Of a stretch of DNA of 64,000 nucleotides, positions 12,035-22,355 are shown one piece after another. The DNA comes from Undaria pinnatifida (lineage: Eukaryota; Sar; Phaeophyceae; Laminariales; Alariaceae). The DNA lies in assembly GCA_012845835.1 (NCBI GenBank), contig JABAKD010000023.1, positions 22,569,108 to 22,633,107 on the forward strand, read 5' to 3'. Position 1 is the stretch's first letter. Every line of letters begins with the position of its first letter. The notes beneath the pieces are model-generated. The model saw only the letters and a list, made by a program, of their open reading frames with translations, was not told where the DNA came from and made no database searches. Position numbers and translations under genes: made by a program.

Positions 12035-13676
12035 CAGGTGGTTTTGGTTCGCATGTCCTTCTCAGGATAGCATGATTGCGCACATACTTTTGCGCTCCTT
12101 TGTTTGTACAAAGACTCGCATACTGCGCCATATTCCTCAGTTACCTCGTTCACTCATTTCTTGTGTTGCTTTCCGCTGCTGTTCTGCTGTTGCTTTTTGC
12201 CGCGGTTGCTGCCTTGCTATGCGACCTTCGTTTGTTTCTCTTTTCGTTTTTGTTTTTTCATGGTACATCCAGTTGGTGGCAGATGTTCGATTTGGAGTGG
12301 AGTAGTTCGGTCAAAAAAATATTACGATGCTTTGTTGCGATAGCGGGGTGAATGTTATGTGTGGGTATCTGTATCTAGAAAATTACTCTGGTGTGCGAGA
12401 CGTATGTTCACGTGTTTGGTCATAGTAGTTGGTCAGGCCGCCGGAGCAAACACATGGATGTGCGGTTCCATTTCGTCCGAGAGCTACTTCGTGCGATGGT
12501 ATGTTGTTGAGCTACCGACATTGCGTTTTCGTGGATTATATTGTATGCCGTTTACTTTGTTTGAGGTTTATTGTGTCAGATTCTTCTTATTTTTGTGCTT
12601 TGATGCCTCGCATCGGAGTTCCGCTTTTGCCGAAGATTAATAATTATTTGCCCGTCGTGCTTTTGTTCCTTTTGCGATATGTGGCGGAGTTACCGACGTT
12701 GCATTTTGATGGAAAATTGTATTGTACGTGGGCAGACTCAAAGAGGAGTAGACGAGTCAGTTCCGTGGAGTTTCGTGCTGCTTTCATGCACGTCAAATTC
12801 GTTCACATACGGACTTTGAGCCATTGAATGGTGGTCAGGCGATCAAATACGCAGTGAAAAGGCAGGGGGGAGGGTTTTTATCGAGGATTTCCCTCTTATG
12901 GCCCCTGTGTTTTCGGTTTGTTAGCCTATCCTCGAGGTCATTATTTCGGTAAAAAGTTTTGCGGCTCTGTACCCTTGGCTATACAGTCACAGTATTGCTA
13001 TAGCATATGGCTCTTGTCATCGCATTATGCTAGGGGGAAAGTTATGGTGTTGTCGATTTTCGAGCGTGCCCCCAGTTGACAGCCAGTTAAAGTTTGAATG
13101 TTTGGAGACGGGCTGATTAGATGTTCTGGTCTGATTGGTAGTCGAAGGGTGGCCCTGCGCTCGGTAGCACCCAAGTGGGTTCGTGCGGTGTGCCGTGGCG
13201 TTTGTGTGAGTTTGGTGTTGTAGGGCTTTGCGCTATGGGTTTTTTCCTGGATGGCCAGGTTTTTCCCGCGCTGTAGGTGTTGAGAGCCGGGCAGCAACTA
13301 CAGTGGGAACACCAAGCGAGGGACGGTTTTTTTTTAGAGTATTTTACGTCCGAGTGTCACTTGATGTTTTCGGTTGTTGTCTAAATTCTAGGGCTCTCGG
13401 GATGGGGAGCGAAGGGTTTTTCCCGGAAGCCGGTTTTACCTTCGCGCAAGTCGATGTCGGGCCGCGAGCCAACGCGCAGTGAGAATTATGAAGAGCAGTG
13501 GATTTTATTTGAGTTTTGCCACTTTTTGCCTCTTGTAATTTTCGGTTGGCCGCTCGACCTACTCAAAGACATCACCGGTAGTTTTCGCCAAAGGAAGTGT
13601 GTCACCTCGCGGTTGTCACTATCCCTGCTACCGTTATTTAGTATGTTGCAGCTGACAAACAGCTGTTCATACTAAT

Positions 13677-13683
13677 GGGGGGA
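13677..13683 (+). other. polypurine tract of the LARD-like element
   Basis: GGGGGGA lies directly against the TG start of the right LTR, where plus-strand priming is expected in LTR retrotransposons. Confidence 0.75.
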
Positions 13684-14119
13684 TGTTACGGTTACATTGT
13701 TACGGTTGATAGGAGTTGCACTTATAGGTACTAGCAGTATGGTCCGTCTTGCAGGGTCCCCGTCTGGGAGGGACTGGTTCCTCGCCTCCCTCTGCTCTAT
13801 ACTCCTTTGCTTGCCCTGAGTTAGCAATAATCATAATGCGAATACCGTATCCACGACCGGAGACCTTCTACTCCTTCTCACAAGCCACCTTCAAGGCTTA
13901 CACTACCGCTGTTCAGGCTCAACCACCGAACTCGGTACCGATCGGGAGGCTGCTATCATCAGGTCGGTAGCAGTGCTTTGTAGGCTGGGTCCCTCTGGCA
14001 CCTTCCTCTCTGTACAATGCACACAAGACCTAGGGTCCTGCCGCATGAATGGCTAGAGACCACTCAGACCCACATAGACATCGGATCCGCCTCTATCCCT
14101 AGCCTCCCCTTCCGTAATA
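13684..14119 (+). repeat. right LTR of the LARD-like element
   Basis: Nearly identical to 8192-8628. It follows the polypurine tract and ends CCGTAATA at 14119. The element does not stop there: 53 more bases precede the right-hand target duplication. Confidence 0.85.
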
Positions 14120-14172
14120 TGGTGTCCAATCCGAGAATCGAACTCGGGTTTCCACACTCCCCTTCCGTAATA
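14120..14172 (+). other. tRNA-derived tail after the right LTR
   Basis: The right LTR is followed by a PBS copy (TGGTGTCCAATCCGAGA). This extends as AATCGAACTCGGG, which completes the complement of a T-arm (CCGAG-TTCGATT-CTCGG on the other strand). A second copy of the LTR end (CTCCCCTTCCGTAATA) follows, then the CTACG target duplication. The tail is therefore inside the inserted DNA. It looks like copied primer tRNA kept at the end of the cDNA. Confidence 0.7.
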
Positions 14173-14207
14173 CTACGTACTGCTGCTGTGGCGGCCTAAA
14201 CAGCACC

Positions 14208-14345
14208 TGCAAATAAATCGTCATCGATTTCGCCAATTTCTAGCTATCAGGGGCTGAAAGTCGAGCCTTGAGTGTACAGGGGTGTCCAGGTGTCATATTG
14301 CTGCCTATCTCGGTGGCCATGGTGCTGTAGGGGCGGTGCCAGCAC
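14208..14345 (+). repeat. right unit of an old ~145-bp repeat pair
   Basis: Partner of 8018-8165; see that entry. It lies just outside the right end of the LARD-like element. Confidence 0.6.
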
Positions 14346-14486
14346 CCTCGTTGATGCCCGCGAATTCGCACACTGCGAACCGTAATATGACGGTGGAAAC
14401 CCGGGGATGGTTCTTATATGTCCCCCTGGGCGAGGTTTAGATTCCGCCCATGTCTGCGAGATTATCACTCCCCAGTTCACTGACCC

Positions 14487-14817
14487 AGACCATTTTTTTT
14501 TTTTCTTTTTTTTTGGCACACTTTCACTTTCCAGCTTCTGGACAAGCCGTGGTCACAGGTGTCATCCCTTCTCCTCCCCGGTTCTTGCCTTCAATTTTTA
14601 TCGCGCATAGGGTTCAGCAATCCCACTGCTCGTCGATTGTTCATCGAGTGTTGCTAACTCACGCTCTCGCGCTTTCCGCAAGTTCAATTTGTCCACAAGA
14701 AAAAGTCCCAACGAATTTATACGAGTATGCACTCGGCGGGGCTCGAACTCACGAAACTGATCTATACCAGGCTCGCGGATAACCTGATACGCCACCGGGG
14801 CGACCGGTATAGACCAT
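14487..14817 (-). repeat. tRNA-derived SINE, copy 2, with target duplication
   Basis: The reverse complement carries the same tRNA-like head, body and A-tail as the SINE at 363. AGACCAT occurs directly at both ends (14487-14493 and 14811-14817), a 7-bp target duplication as expected for LINE-driven insertion. The B box here reads AGTTCGAGCCC. The A-tail is interrupted by one G on the minus strand. Confidence 0.85.
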
Positions 14818-14951
14818 GGCGAGTCTTGAGTCTTGAATCTTGAACGCAGCGAACCAGATCTGCTTTGCATTGACCAATCATAGAGCTTTATTTGCTTTGC
14901 ATCGTAATGCACCCGTTGTATCGAAACCCCATTTTGCTTTGCATTTAACTA

Positions 14952-16337
14952 CAGTCGACCCCGCTTTAAAGACGCACATGTTTTTTTTTTTTCAGGGCGT
15001 CTTCAACCCGGGGAATCGTCTTTAACTTTCCGGGGACAATAACTCCCCTTCCCCGGGGTCAACGGAGACGTAACCTACGTCAAACGACGCGCCATTTCAG
15101 CAGGAATACTGGCATGACAGGCAAACGCCGAAAAAGAATCACCACGCCGTTGTAGGTATGTAGAATTTAAGTTTTCGCGGACATCACCTCCACCCGCGCC
15201 AACCTGAGAAACTACAACTATGGCGCTGCACATAGACTACTTGCGTGTGTGGACTGCGCGTGCTTTGCGTTCGTATTTACAAACAAGGGAACCTGTATTC
15301 GAGTACATTTATTTAGTCTCTCGTTGGCCCACTTGAAAATCACTCCTCTGAAGCCTACGCTTGATGTAGTCACCACATGAAAAATATGCGTACTGCCGTT
15401 TCAACGTCACGTACCAACCAGAGAGCCACCTGCGCCCGAAACCACACAGCTCGAGTACAGGGGAAAAATAACACCATGAAGCACGAAACACGCACAACGC
15501 TGAAACAAAGAGAGCTCACTCCACTGCAGTTTTAAAAACCGAATCCACACAGAGCATGAAACATGTTTGCCGAGCGAAGCAAAATCACAGATCGCACCAG
15601 CGACCTTAGCCCAAAGAACGGCATTCCCAAACTACGACTTCCATGCATCACGAAGGGTGGACTGCACCTCACCCCTCCCCTTCGCTCTACGCTTGACTTG
15701 AGTTTCATGTGTAAACGAATGAACGGTTCTCGAAAGAAGGAATAGCGATTCGCTGTATTCGCCGTTTCCCCTTTCGCGTACAAGTAGGAACGAACTTCCT
15801 CAAGACGAGAGCGGACTTCGGCTTCTGGAAAGGGAGGTTGTGACGCACGAGTCTGGGCTAAGGTCGTCTTCCTCGTCACCCGACTCCCCGTCAGCAAGTT
15901 CGATGCCGTTGAAGTTGTCCTCTAGATCCTGGAGTTCTAGCCCCTTCTCTTCGTCCAACACCTCTGGGTCATCCTCAACACGAAGCCAAATCTTGACTGC
16001 CTGCCGTACTTCGCTCCCAGAGAGGCCCGCGCCTCTCTCGACAAACAAGTTCTCGGTCAACACCTTCGGTGTACTCTTAGCGTCCATGTCTACGACCCGC
16101 CAGTAGACGGGAGGAATCTCTCCATACCCACAGGTAGCAGCGTCGAAAGCAGCAGACCGCTGTCTGAGCAGCTTCGCGAGATGAATTTTGGGGGGGCCGT
16201 GGAATGGAATTGGAGAAAAAACGACACCCCCCTACTGCTGTATGTCCTATCTGCGGGCCACCATGGTTCTGTAAAAAATGTCGTCTTTATAGCGGGGAGT
16301 TGACTTAAGCCGAGCGTCTTTAAAGCGGGGACGACTG
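14952..16337 (-). mobile_element. TA-flanked pogo/mariner-like DNA transposon, internally deleted
   Basis: Terminal inverted repeats of 24 bp with one mismatch start CAGTCG(A/T)CCCCGCTTTAAAG and are flanked by TA on both sides (14950-14951 and 16338-16339). CAGT-starting TIRs with TA duplication are typical of the Tc1/mariner-pogo superfamily. At ~1.4 kb it is shorter than autonomous pogo elements. Only one protein-like stretch remains, on the minus strand, and no DDE/D catalytic region is seen. Superfamily assignment rests on the ends rather than the protein. Confidence 0.75.
15532..16207 (-). pseudogene. C-terminal remnant of an element-encoded protein
   Basis: An open minus-strand frame from about 16207 reads through a single Met (16087) with segments VYWRVVDMDAKSTPK and GSEVRQAVKIWLRVEDDPEV. 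It then enters an acidic stretch GDEEDDLSPDS near 15840. A second frame from there on continues with a plausible helix (EAEVRSRLEEVRSYLYAKG), suggesting one frameshift in the acidic region. No start codon or N-terminal half is present. An acidic tail followed by a helix is compatible with the C-terminus of a pogo-type transposase, but I cannot confirm the family. Confidence 0.45.
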
Positions 16338-16339
16338 TA

Positions 16340-18713
16340 ATCAAAAGGCTCTATTCTGCTTTGCATTTGCTTTGCATCGCGCCGCAATCCAAACTGCTCT
16401 GCACGCTCGCCACTCGAACACTACCCATATTTTAGAAGCTCGAATGCCTTTCTACACACATCCCTGGAATGTCATGAGCTGGGGATCACCGTGCACGTAC
16501 CGATAGACCCTAATAAGCCAACGTTTTCGGTGAGGATGGCCCCCTGCGTCGACAACCACCACGGCCAAAAAGGCGATACAGATCATCAGGTCTAGTTGGA
16601 GCGACACTGGAGCCTTGACCTGACCGGGCGAGTCTGTTGTCCGTGCCGTACGCGCAGCAGCAAGGCCAGCAACATGCAGCAATATCGTGAGTAGAAGGGT
16701 GACGCTTTCGCTGGTACTTTCATGCGCTTGATTGGTTGTGTATCGTTGTCTCGTAGGCTTCGTTTGACTAGATTCTGGTCAGGTTTGTAGGCGCTGTTTT
16801 CGTACGCTCCATCGCACGAATACATCATTGCGCACGGATACAACCAGTACAACCAGTCAGTGCACAAAACAGCAGCTACCATCTAACTGCTGTGTTGCAA
16901 CAACAATAGGCCGCGGACAGCGGCGGTAACAGTACTAGGTACACCGCAGAGGGTAACAGACTGCTGGGGTTGCTACTGTGCAGTGGTAGAGGTAATGCAC
17001 ATTGCTTTGAGCGGTTGCTGCGGCGGTCGCGGCTGCTGTCTGCGGCATCGTATCATATTGCACGCGTTGAGCACAGTCATCGCGTAGTCACATGTGGAGG
17101 ACATTGGCGGAAAAAGGTTCACCATCAACAGCAACGCGTGACAGCGGCAGCAGCGGCAACTGTGTTGCTACTGTATAGAGTGATAGAAGCTGTGTCAATT
17201 ACTTTTTTAGACCTCTGCTGCTGCTACTGCTGCTGCTACTAATGCTGCTGTCCTTCTTCTACTGCTACTGCTGCTGCTGCCCGCGGCTTGTGGACAGTGG
17301 AGCACCAGAGAGTGTGTAGTGTTGTTGGTAAGACACGACAGTTGACCTTCTTGTTGGTGATTGACTGTTGTTGAGGATCTGATCTGGTGTGTGGACGTCA
17401 TCTAGATCTGAAGACAACTACTACTGTAGTAGGGGTTTCTATTTATCCTCTTCTGGATTCTGATATAGGGATTCGGGGATGAAGTTAAGATCGCTTGTTT
17501 TCTTGTGTTCGGAGCTAATAATACAACAACTTATCTCTCCTTCCTAGCACCTGAATGGTGCTGACCAGCCCCCCTCAGGCCAAGGGGGGACACTTTCTGG
17601 GCAGTAGACCTTGCCTAGCTTAGGCGTGTCTACAATTATCGATAATTCAGGTTGAACACACCGACGTTAGTCAGGGATTTTTTCTGGTACGATTGCGACA
17701 GCGGCACGCAGGTATGGATTGGGCCGCGTTTCGGCAGGAAGCCCTCGACCCGATGAGGGCGGTGTCCATATGCTGCATCAGGACTCCGACCGAGGTCTGC
17801 TGTGGTTGTACGAGGGGCCGCTAGAGGCGATGTCCAAGCATCGCACCCGGCGTGGAGGGTCTGCAGCAGCAGGCTCCACATCTGATGATGGTGAGGTTCG
17901 AATCGGGTTGATTCACTTGGTTCTGTGAAATCTCGCAGTGTAGGCACGATTTTGATCCGCTGAAGGTTCAACTCGGGCAGCAAAGACACACCCGCCTTAC
18001 AGGCTCCCCAACGCACGTACCAGATACCGTATTGCCGGACAACATGCACACCGCGCACGTAGTCGATATACTGCTTTACCAGGTGTGGAATAACAGCGGC
18101 AGTGATAGGCATGGCAACAGCAACTGTCACATGAAGCAGCAGTAGCCGCAGCAAAAGCTGGGGTTTATGTTGTACAGTATCAGTAGTAGCTGTGTCGGTT
18201 CCGCTAGCTGTTGAGGATGTTGTTGCTGTTGTTTACGGCGTCCTGCTGTTCGTATCGCCGAGCAACTACTGTCGCCGTATAGATATAATTACATTTGTCC
18301 TCGAAAATTCTTTAAGCCTTATTCACTTGGTTAATGGGACCTGCTTCGCTCTCAGCGCTCCCACTTGGAACACGCCTGCCTAAACCCCCCTCTCGGAGAA
18401 CCTTCCCGCCTTTCTTCGCGTTCCTTACTTTCTTCGCTTTCTTCGTTTCCTTTTTTCCCGTTTCTCTTTTTATTTTCTTCATTCCGTAACTTTATCCAAC
18501 GTATGATCTACGACTTTCAGGTGTTTAATTTCTTTTTTACCAACGTATGATCTACGACTCTACGACGCATCTACGGCGCAAAGTCGTGAGATGTTGAAGT
18601 TGACTGCCGGCTTTTTAGTGTTCTACGAGTAGGCACCTACTTTCAGCTCCCTACGCTGGCCACCTGTCGCCGTAGCGCTTCCCCACCACTTCACAACTCG
18701 GAGATCGAGAAGC
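16340..18713. other. no gene recognised; CTG tracts and upstream region of gene A
   Basis: Includes CTG/CAG-rich tracts (about 17215-17281), TGCTTTGCAT decamers (two near 16354-16373, more at 14863-14940), a pyrimidine-rich stretch (about 18400-18480) and a duplicated phrase CAACGTATGATCTACGACT (near 18497 and 18541) just upstream of gene A. The last two could belong to the gene A promoter or 5' UTR, but no TATA or initiator can be assigned. Confidence 0.4.
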
Positions 18714-19116
18714 ATGTCGTCTTCAAGCATCTATCGTAGCTCTCCTGCTAAAAAGCCGAAGCCCACCAACCAAAGCCAAGGAGGGGGAGGTGGTGGAGGC
18801 TCTGCCGGTGGCGGTGGTAGGGGTGGGAGTGGGGGTGGGGGTGCAGGCTGGACCGTGGTCGGCGGCGTTGCGGGCGTGAGAAAGACGTACCCGTGCTCTG
18901 GCAAGCACTGCTGTGGGGGCGCAGTCAACATCCGCAACAGGCGGAATTCGGCTTTGCTCTTCGGTGTCTGCGACACCTGCGGAGTTTACTTCAATTACAA
19001 CAAGAAGTTCTGGGGCACCGGCGACAACCCCCGAGGGTGTGATTGGTGCGGAGAGGACACTGCTGACAGCCCGTCTATCGGTGTCGAAAACGACGGCCCC
19101 GACAAGGCGTCCAAAC
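18714..19116 (+). CDS. gene A exon 1: Cys-rich zinc-ribbon-like protein
   Basis: Starts at a true ATG and gives 134 codons plus one base before a strong donor (C|GTGAGT). Residues 1-22 are Ser/Lys/Pro-rich. About 23-45 are almost pure Gly/Ser. About 55-134 form the conserved part: C61-x4-C66 and C86-x2-C89, spaced like a zinc ribbon, then NKKFWGTGDNPRGCDWC (C109, C112) and DSPSIGV. Gene B on the opposite strand keeps the same spacing (VCDTC, NKNHWGSGDNPRVCDW, DSPSIGV) and the same donor phase, strong evidence that the frame and splice are real. Function is unknown; zinc or nucleic-acid binding is a guess. Confidence 0.75.
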
Positions 19117-19243
19117 GTGAGTCGGATTTCCTTCGCATTACTTCCGCCGCTTTTGTTTTCGTGTGGCGACCGCGCCGGTGTTTCCTTTTTAGGTGTTTGA
19201 TCCCCGCGGTGTGCCACCAAGCCAGTCTAGCAGGCATGCCCGG

Positions 19244-19871
19244 TTGGTGAGTGGTGTTCATCACTTTTCCACCCATTCTGCGGTTCGTCGCTGCGTGATT
19301 TCATTAATACGTTTCTGTTCGAGTGTCTGCGCTCTACCTGTTGTGTTGTGGAACGCTTGGCTGCTTCGTACCTTACGGTTGTGATGTGTGTGCGTGCTTG
19401 AAATCATCACACTCACACGCCGTTTGCTTCTTCTGCTGTCCTTTTTGTTGCAGCGTGGTACAACCACCAGCATCACTTTTCCACCCATTCTGCGGTTCGT
19501 CGCTGCGTGATTTCATTAATACGTTTCTGTTCGAGTGTCTGCGTTCTACCTGTTGTGTTGTGGAACGCTTGGCTGCTTCGTACCTTACGGTTGTGATGTG
19601 TGTGGTTGCTTGAAATCATCACACTCACACGCCGTTTGCTTCTGCTGTCCTTTTTGTTGCAGCGTGGTGCAACCAGCAGTATCACTTTTCCACCTATTCT
19701 GCGGTTCGTCGCTGCGTGATTTCATTAATACGTTTCTGTTTGAGTGTCTGCGTTCTACCTGTTGTGTTGTGGAACGCTTGGCTGCTTCTTACCTTTCGGT
19801 TGTGATGTGTGTGGTTGCTTGAAATCATCACACTCACACGCCGTTTGCTTCTGCTGTCCTTTTTGTTGCAG
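19244..19871 (+). repeat. three ~209-bp tandem units, each ending in the exon-2 splice acceptor
   Basis: Within gene A intron 1, a unit starting near TCACTTTTCCACC occurs at 19261, 19473 and 19682. Each ends CTTTTTGTTGCAG followed by CGTGGTRCAAC, i.e. the 3' splice site plus the first bases of exon 2. The AG positions are 19452-19453, 19661-19662 and 19870-19871, exactly 209 apart. Only the third continues into the conserved exon. The first two could act as decoy acceptors and lead into non-conserved sequence. Confidence 0.85.
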
Positions 19872-19984
19872 CGTGGTACAACTACCACGCAGTGAGGAAG
19901 GAGTGCCTGGGCAGCAGGACCAGCGAGGAGCTCAAGTTTGGGTGGATCGTCCCAGAGGGGAGTCCCGTGATTGGCGTGCAGTAA
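19872..19984 (+). CDS. gene A exon 2
   Basis: Follows the third TTGCAG acceptor in the same phase as gene B exon 2, so the joined codon is Pro followed by WYNYHAV. It reads to EGSPVIGVQ and a TAA at 19982. Gene B has PWSNYYTV and EGSPVVA at the matching ends and then splices at GTAAGC. In gene A the matching site reads GTGCAG, a poor donor, so A either stops here (about 171 aa) or has lost the link to its third and fourth exons. Conserved length and both edges support the exon. Confidence 0.7.
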
Positions 19985-20018
19985 AAAAATGCACTCCGTT
20001 TTTGCTCTATTGATGTTA

Positions 20019-20719
20019 GACCTACTATTATGGCGAATATTTTCATCGATTATTTCTCTCTTTAACCGGGATCTCCGACGACAAAAATAAAAACCTTCCA
20101 CTATGGGACCAGAAATCATCGTTATTTTTGGGTTCAGAAATAATCGAGGCCAGAAATCAGCGGATCTGGTGATTTCTGAGCCCAGAAATAACAGCTCTTC
20201 CAACCTCTCAGAACTGGGATTATTTGACTTTTGGATACTACCTCGTACCAAGGATCACATGTCATCACTGCTTATACTGTACCTGGTATGATACTTGTCT
20301 TCTGTACACGTCACGCATCACCCACAACAAAGAATCACAAACACACCGATGACAGCATACTGCGCTTGTTGTGTGCGAGACAGAGCTTCATCCTCACACA
20401 AACGCGACAGCAGCAGCACCACCACCATCGAAACGACCTCAGGCACACCACACCAGCACCACAGCAGCAGCGCAGCAGAAGAGACCGCAGCAGAGGCGGT
20501 GGTGACCTAACGTCGCCGGCGACAGTAGTGTACGTGCCAGATTTCAAAAATAAAGGCAAACGGCAAAACAAGACCTACCAATTCAAAATAAAACCACTTT
20601 CCAAAAATCAGAAGCCATAATGGACGCTCCTTATTTCTGATGCAGTTATTTCTGGAGCCTCAAAACTACAAAAATAATCGCCAGAAATAATCGCTCAAAA
20701 TTTTCCATAATAGTAGGTC
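20019..20719 (+). mobile_element. ~0.7 kb non-autonomous TIR element with TTA duplication, copy 1
   Basis: The ends are perfect 15-bp inverted repeats (GACCTACTATTATGG), extended by imperfect GATTATTTCT pairs. TTA lies on both sides (20016-20018 and 20720-20722). A TTA duplication is the hallmark of PIF/Harbinger elements, and a Harbinger-like transposase fragment is at 35.1 kb. The interior repeats CAGAAATAA phrases and has a CAGCAGCACCACCACC tract. A second copy lies at 37662-38353. No transposase is encoded. It lies 30 bases past the gene A stop codon. Confidence 0.75.
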
Positions 20720-20722
20720 TTA

Positions 20723-21604
20723 GTGTTGACCCAGAGTTTCTTTTTTCCTTTTTCTCCCGTGGTTCGAAGTACATCGCAGGCTCTGAGACGCTTCGTTGTC
20801 CTAAAATTAGGCAGACCGAGTACGACTCCTGGCTTCCGACACTGTTGTAGGCCGGCGACTGCTGTGGGGTAATATTTTTCACGTATGATGTACTCGCGCG
20901 AGACGAGAGAGTGTTGTGCACCTGCTTCTGCTCACATCACGAACACGCGGCGTGGTACTTTCATCATGCAACAGGGCGGGTGGGTTCCTGCTGTTTATTT
21001 TTCGTTTTTCCGATCTGCTGTTGTAGGCCGCCTGTCGAGTAAGAGCAAAGGAGCGAAGTTTGTCCCGGGAGGTTGGGCGCCAGGTATTTTTGGTGGGAAA
21101 AATAGAGCCGCAGATATTTTTTTCGGCTGAACAACTGAACCATGCTGCTTTTCTGTTTTTTTCGGCCCGTTTTATTCTCTCACTCTCCTGAAACCCCCCC
21201 ACACTTTTGGCGTGGTGACTTGGAAGCCTGTTGCTTGATACCTGCTCGTCTGTCCAGAGACAGCAGAGACAGTATTCGTTGTAATCACAAGTCATCTACA
21301 TACAGCAGGATGTACGTATCCAGGCTCCAGAACCCTCCCACAATCCAGCAGACCGAGTACTCTTATGCTGCACAGCAGTACGTACGTATAACCACCCTAC
21401 GTATTATACCAACCACTAGACTAATGGTTTATTTTCATATTTTCACCTTCGTTGAAACTACCGGTACGACCGTACACCAAGAACAGAAGCGCAGACGAGA
21501 GTAGGTGAACGGTATCAGGTATTTTGGTGGACAAACTGGGCGGGATCTTAGATTGCTTCACGTTTTCGGCTGTGACAGTAGTTGCATCACGTTGTCGTTT
21601 GCAG
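20723..21604. other. no conserved exon; intron or intergenic
   Basis: Between the TIR element and the A-type exon 3. Open frames here have no match to the gene family. Confidence 0.4.
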
Positions 21605-21775
21605 AAGGTCTGCGAGGCCGCGGAGAGGGGTGATCAGGTGGGGAACATCATTCAGCAGAAGTGCACTGGCACCATCGCGGAAGGGCACCTGCTGCTCAAG
21701 AAATCCGGAGACTACCTCTTGGAGGAGCCCCCTGCGCTCCACTACCATTGCGCCATGCGCGATGTCGACATTGAG
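21605..21775 (+). CDS. A-type exon 3
   Basis: Acceptor GTTTGCAG, 57 open codons in phase 0, donor GAG|GTACAT. The frame begins KVCEAAERGDQVG and ends RDVDIE. It aligns along its length with gene B exon 3 (KPCEAVAEGRQVG ... KRAFDIE) and with a third copy at 31390-31560, with the same acceptor and a GTAC donor. It probably was exon 3 of gene A, but gene A exon 2 now ends in a stop rather than a good donor, so membership is uncertain. Two Cys (VCEA, KCTG) are kept in all copies. Confidence 0.7.
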
Positions 21776-22355
21776 GTACATATATATATACGCTGTAACC
21801 ACAGACTTGATTTATGCATATTATATACAAGGGCTTCGCTCGCGGAAGGAGGAATGGACATTCAGTAGAAAGGCGGAAAAGAAGCACGAATGGCGCAACT
21901 GGCGACTTGAAAATGCCAAGAGGTCCATATACAGTACAACGGTAAACGATGGAGACGAATATGATTATGAGTTTGTTATTATCATCCATTCGCCCAGTCC
22001 ATGATGGGCACGTCGGAGGACTTGCTTGACATATCCTTCCACCTCTCAGGTAGCACCTGTACACTTATTAGCAGCTCTCTCTAAGTCGATCATCAATAAT
22101 AAATTATCGCAGTGCATAAACACCAGGCACGCGCTTGTCAAGGATAGACAGGAAAACTACAACTTAAGATGTAAAGGAGCGCAGTGCCAAAAAAAAACAT
22201 GCTGGAAGCAGGAACTTGAACGCACACACCGCAAACATGTGAAGTACATTTGTATTCCCAAGGACGAAGAGCATGCATTTAGGCATAGTGCTCAAACAAC
22301 GATGCTGGTATAGTCTATAGAAACAACAACTTAACGTTCTATAAAGAATGTGCTG

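Larger units (their letters stand above)
8192..14172 (+). mobile_element. non-coding LTR retrotransposon (LARD-like), structurally complete
   Basis: Two LTRs of ~437 bp (8192-8628 and 13684-14119) differ at only about two positions by eye, so the insertion is young. LTR ends are TGTTACGG and CCGTAATA, near-inverted. A TGG-starting primer-binding site follows the left LTR. A GGGGGGA polypurine tract abuts the right LTR. The five bases CTACG flank the outside (8187-8191 and 14173-14177) as a target duplication. The ~5 kb interior has no gag, protease, RT, RNase H or integrase signature, only low-complexity and duplicated stretches. It therefore appears to depend on proteins supplied by another element. 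Confidence 0.85.

Noticed and set aside
14120-14157. Possible tRNA gene on the minus strand
   Set aside because: Only the T-arm and 3' acceptor strand with CCA are present; no matching 5' acceptor strand, D-arm or anticodon arm follows. It is a primer-binding-site extension.
17636-18154. 172-codon minus-strand frame upstream of gene A
   Set aside because: No domain, no paralogue, and the opposite strand is also open over part of it.
19193-19249. Extra exon of gene A between TTTTTAG and GTGAGT
   Set aside because: Joined to exon 1 the frame hits a stop at once, and gene B has no counterpart.
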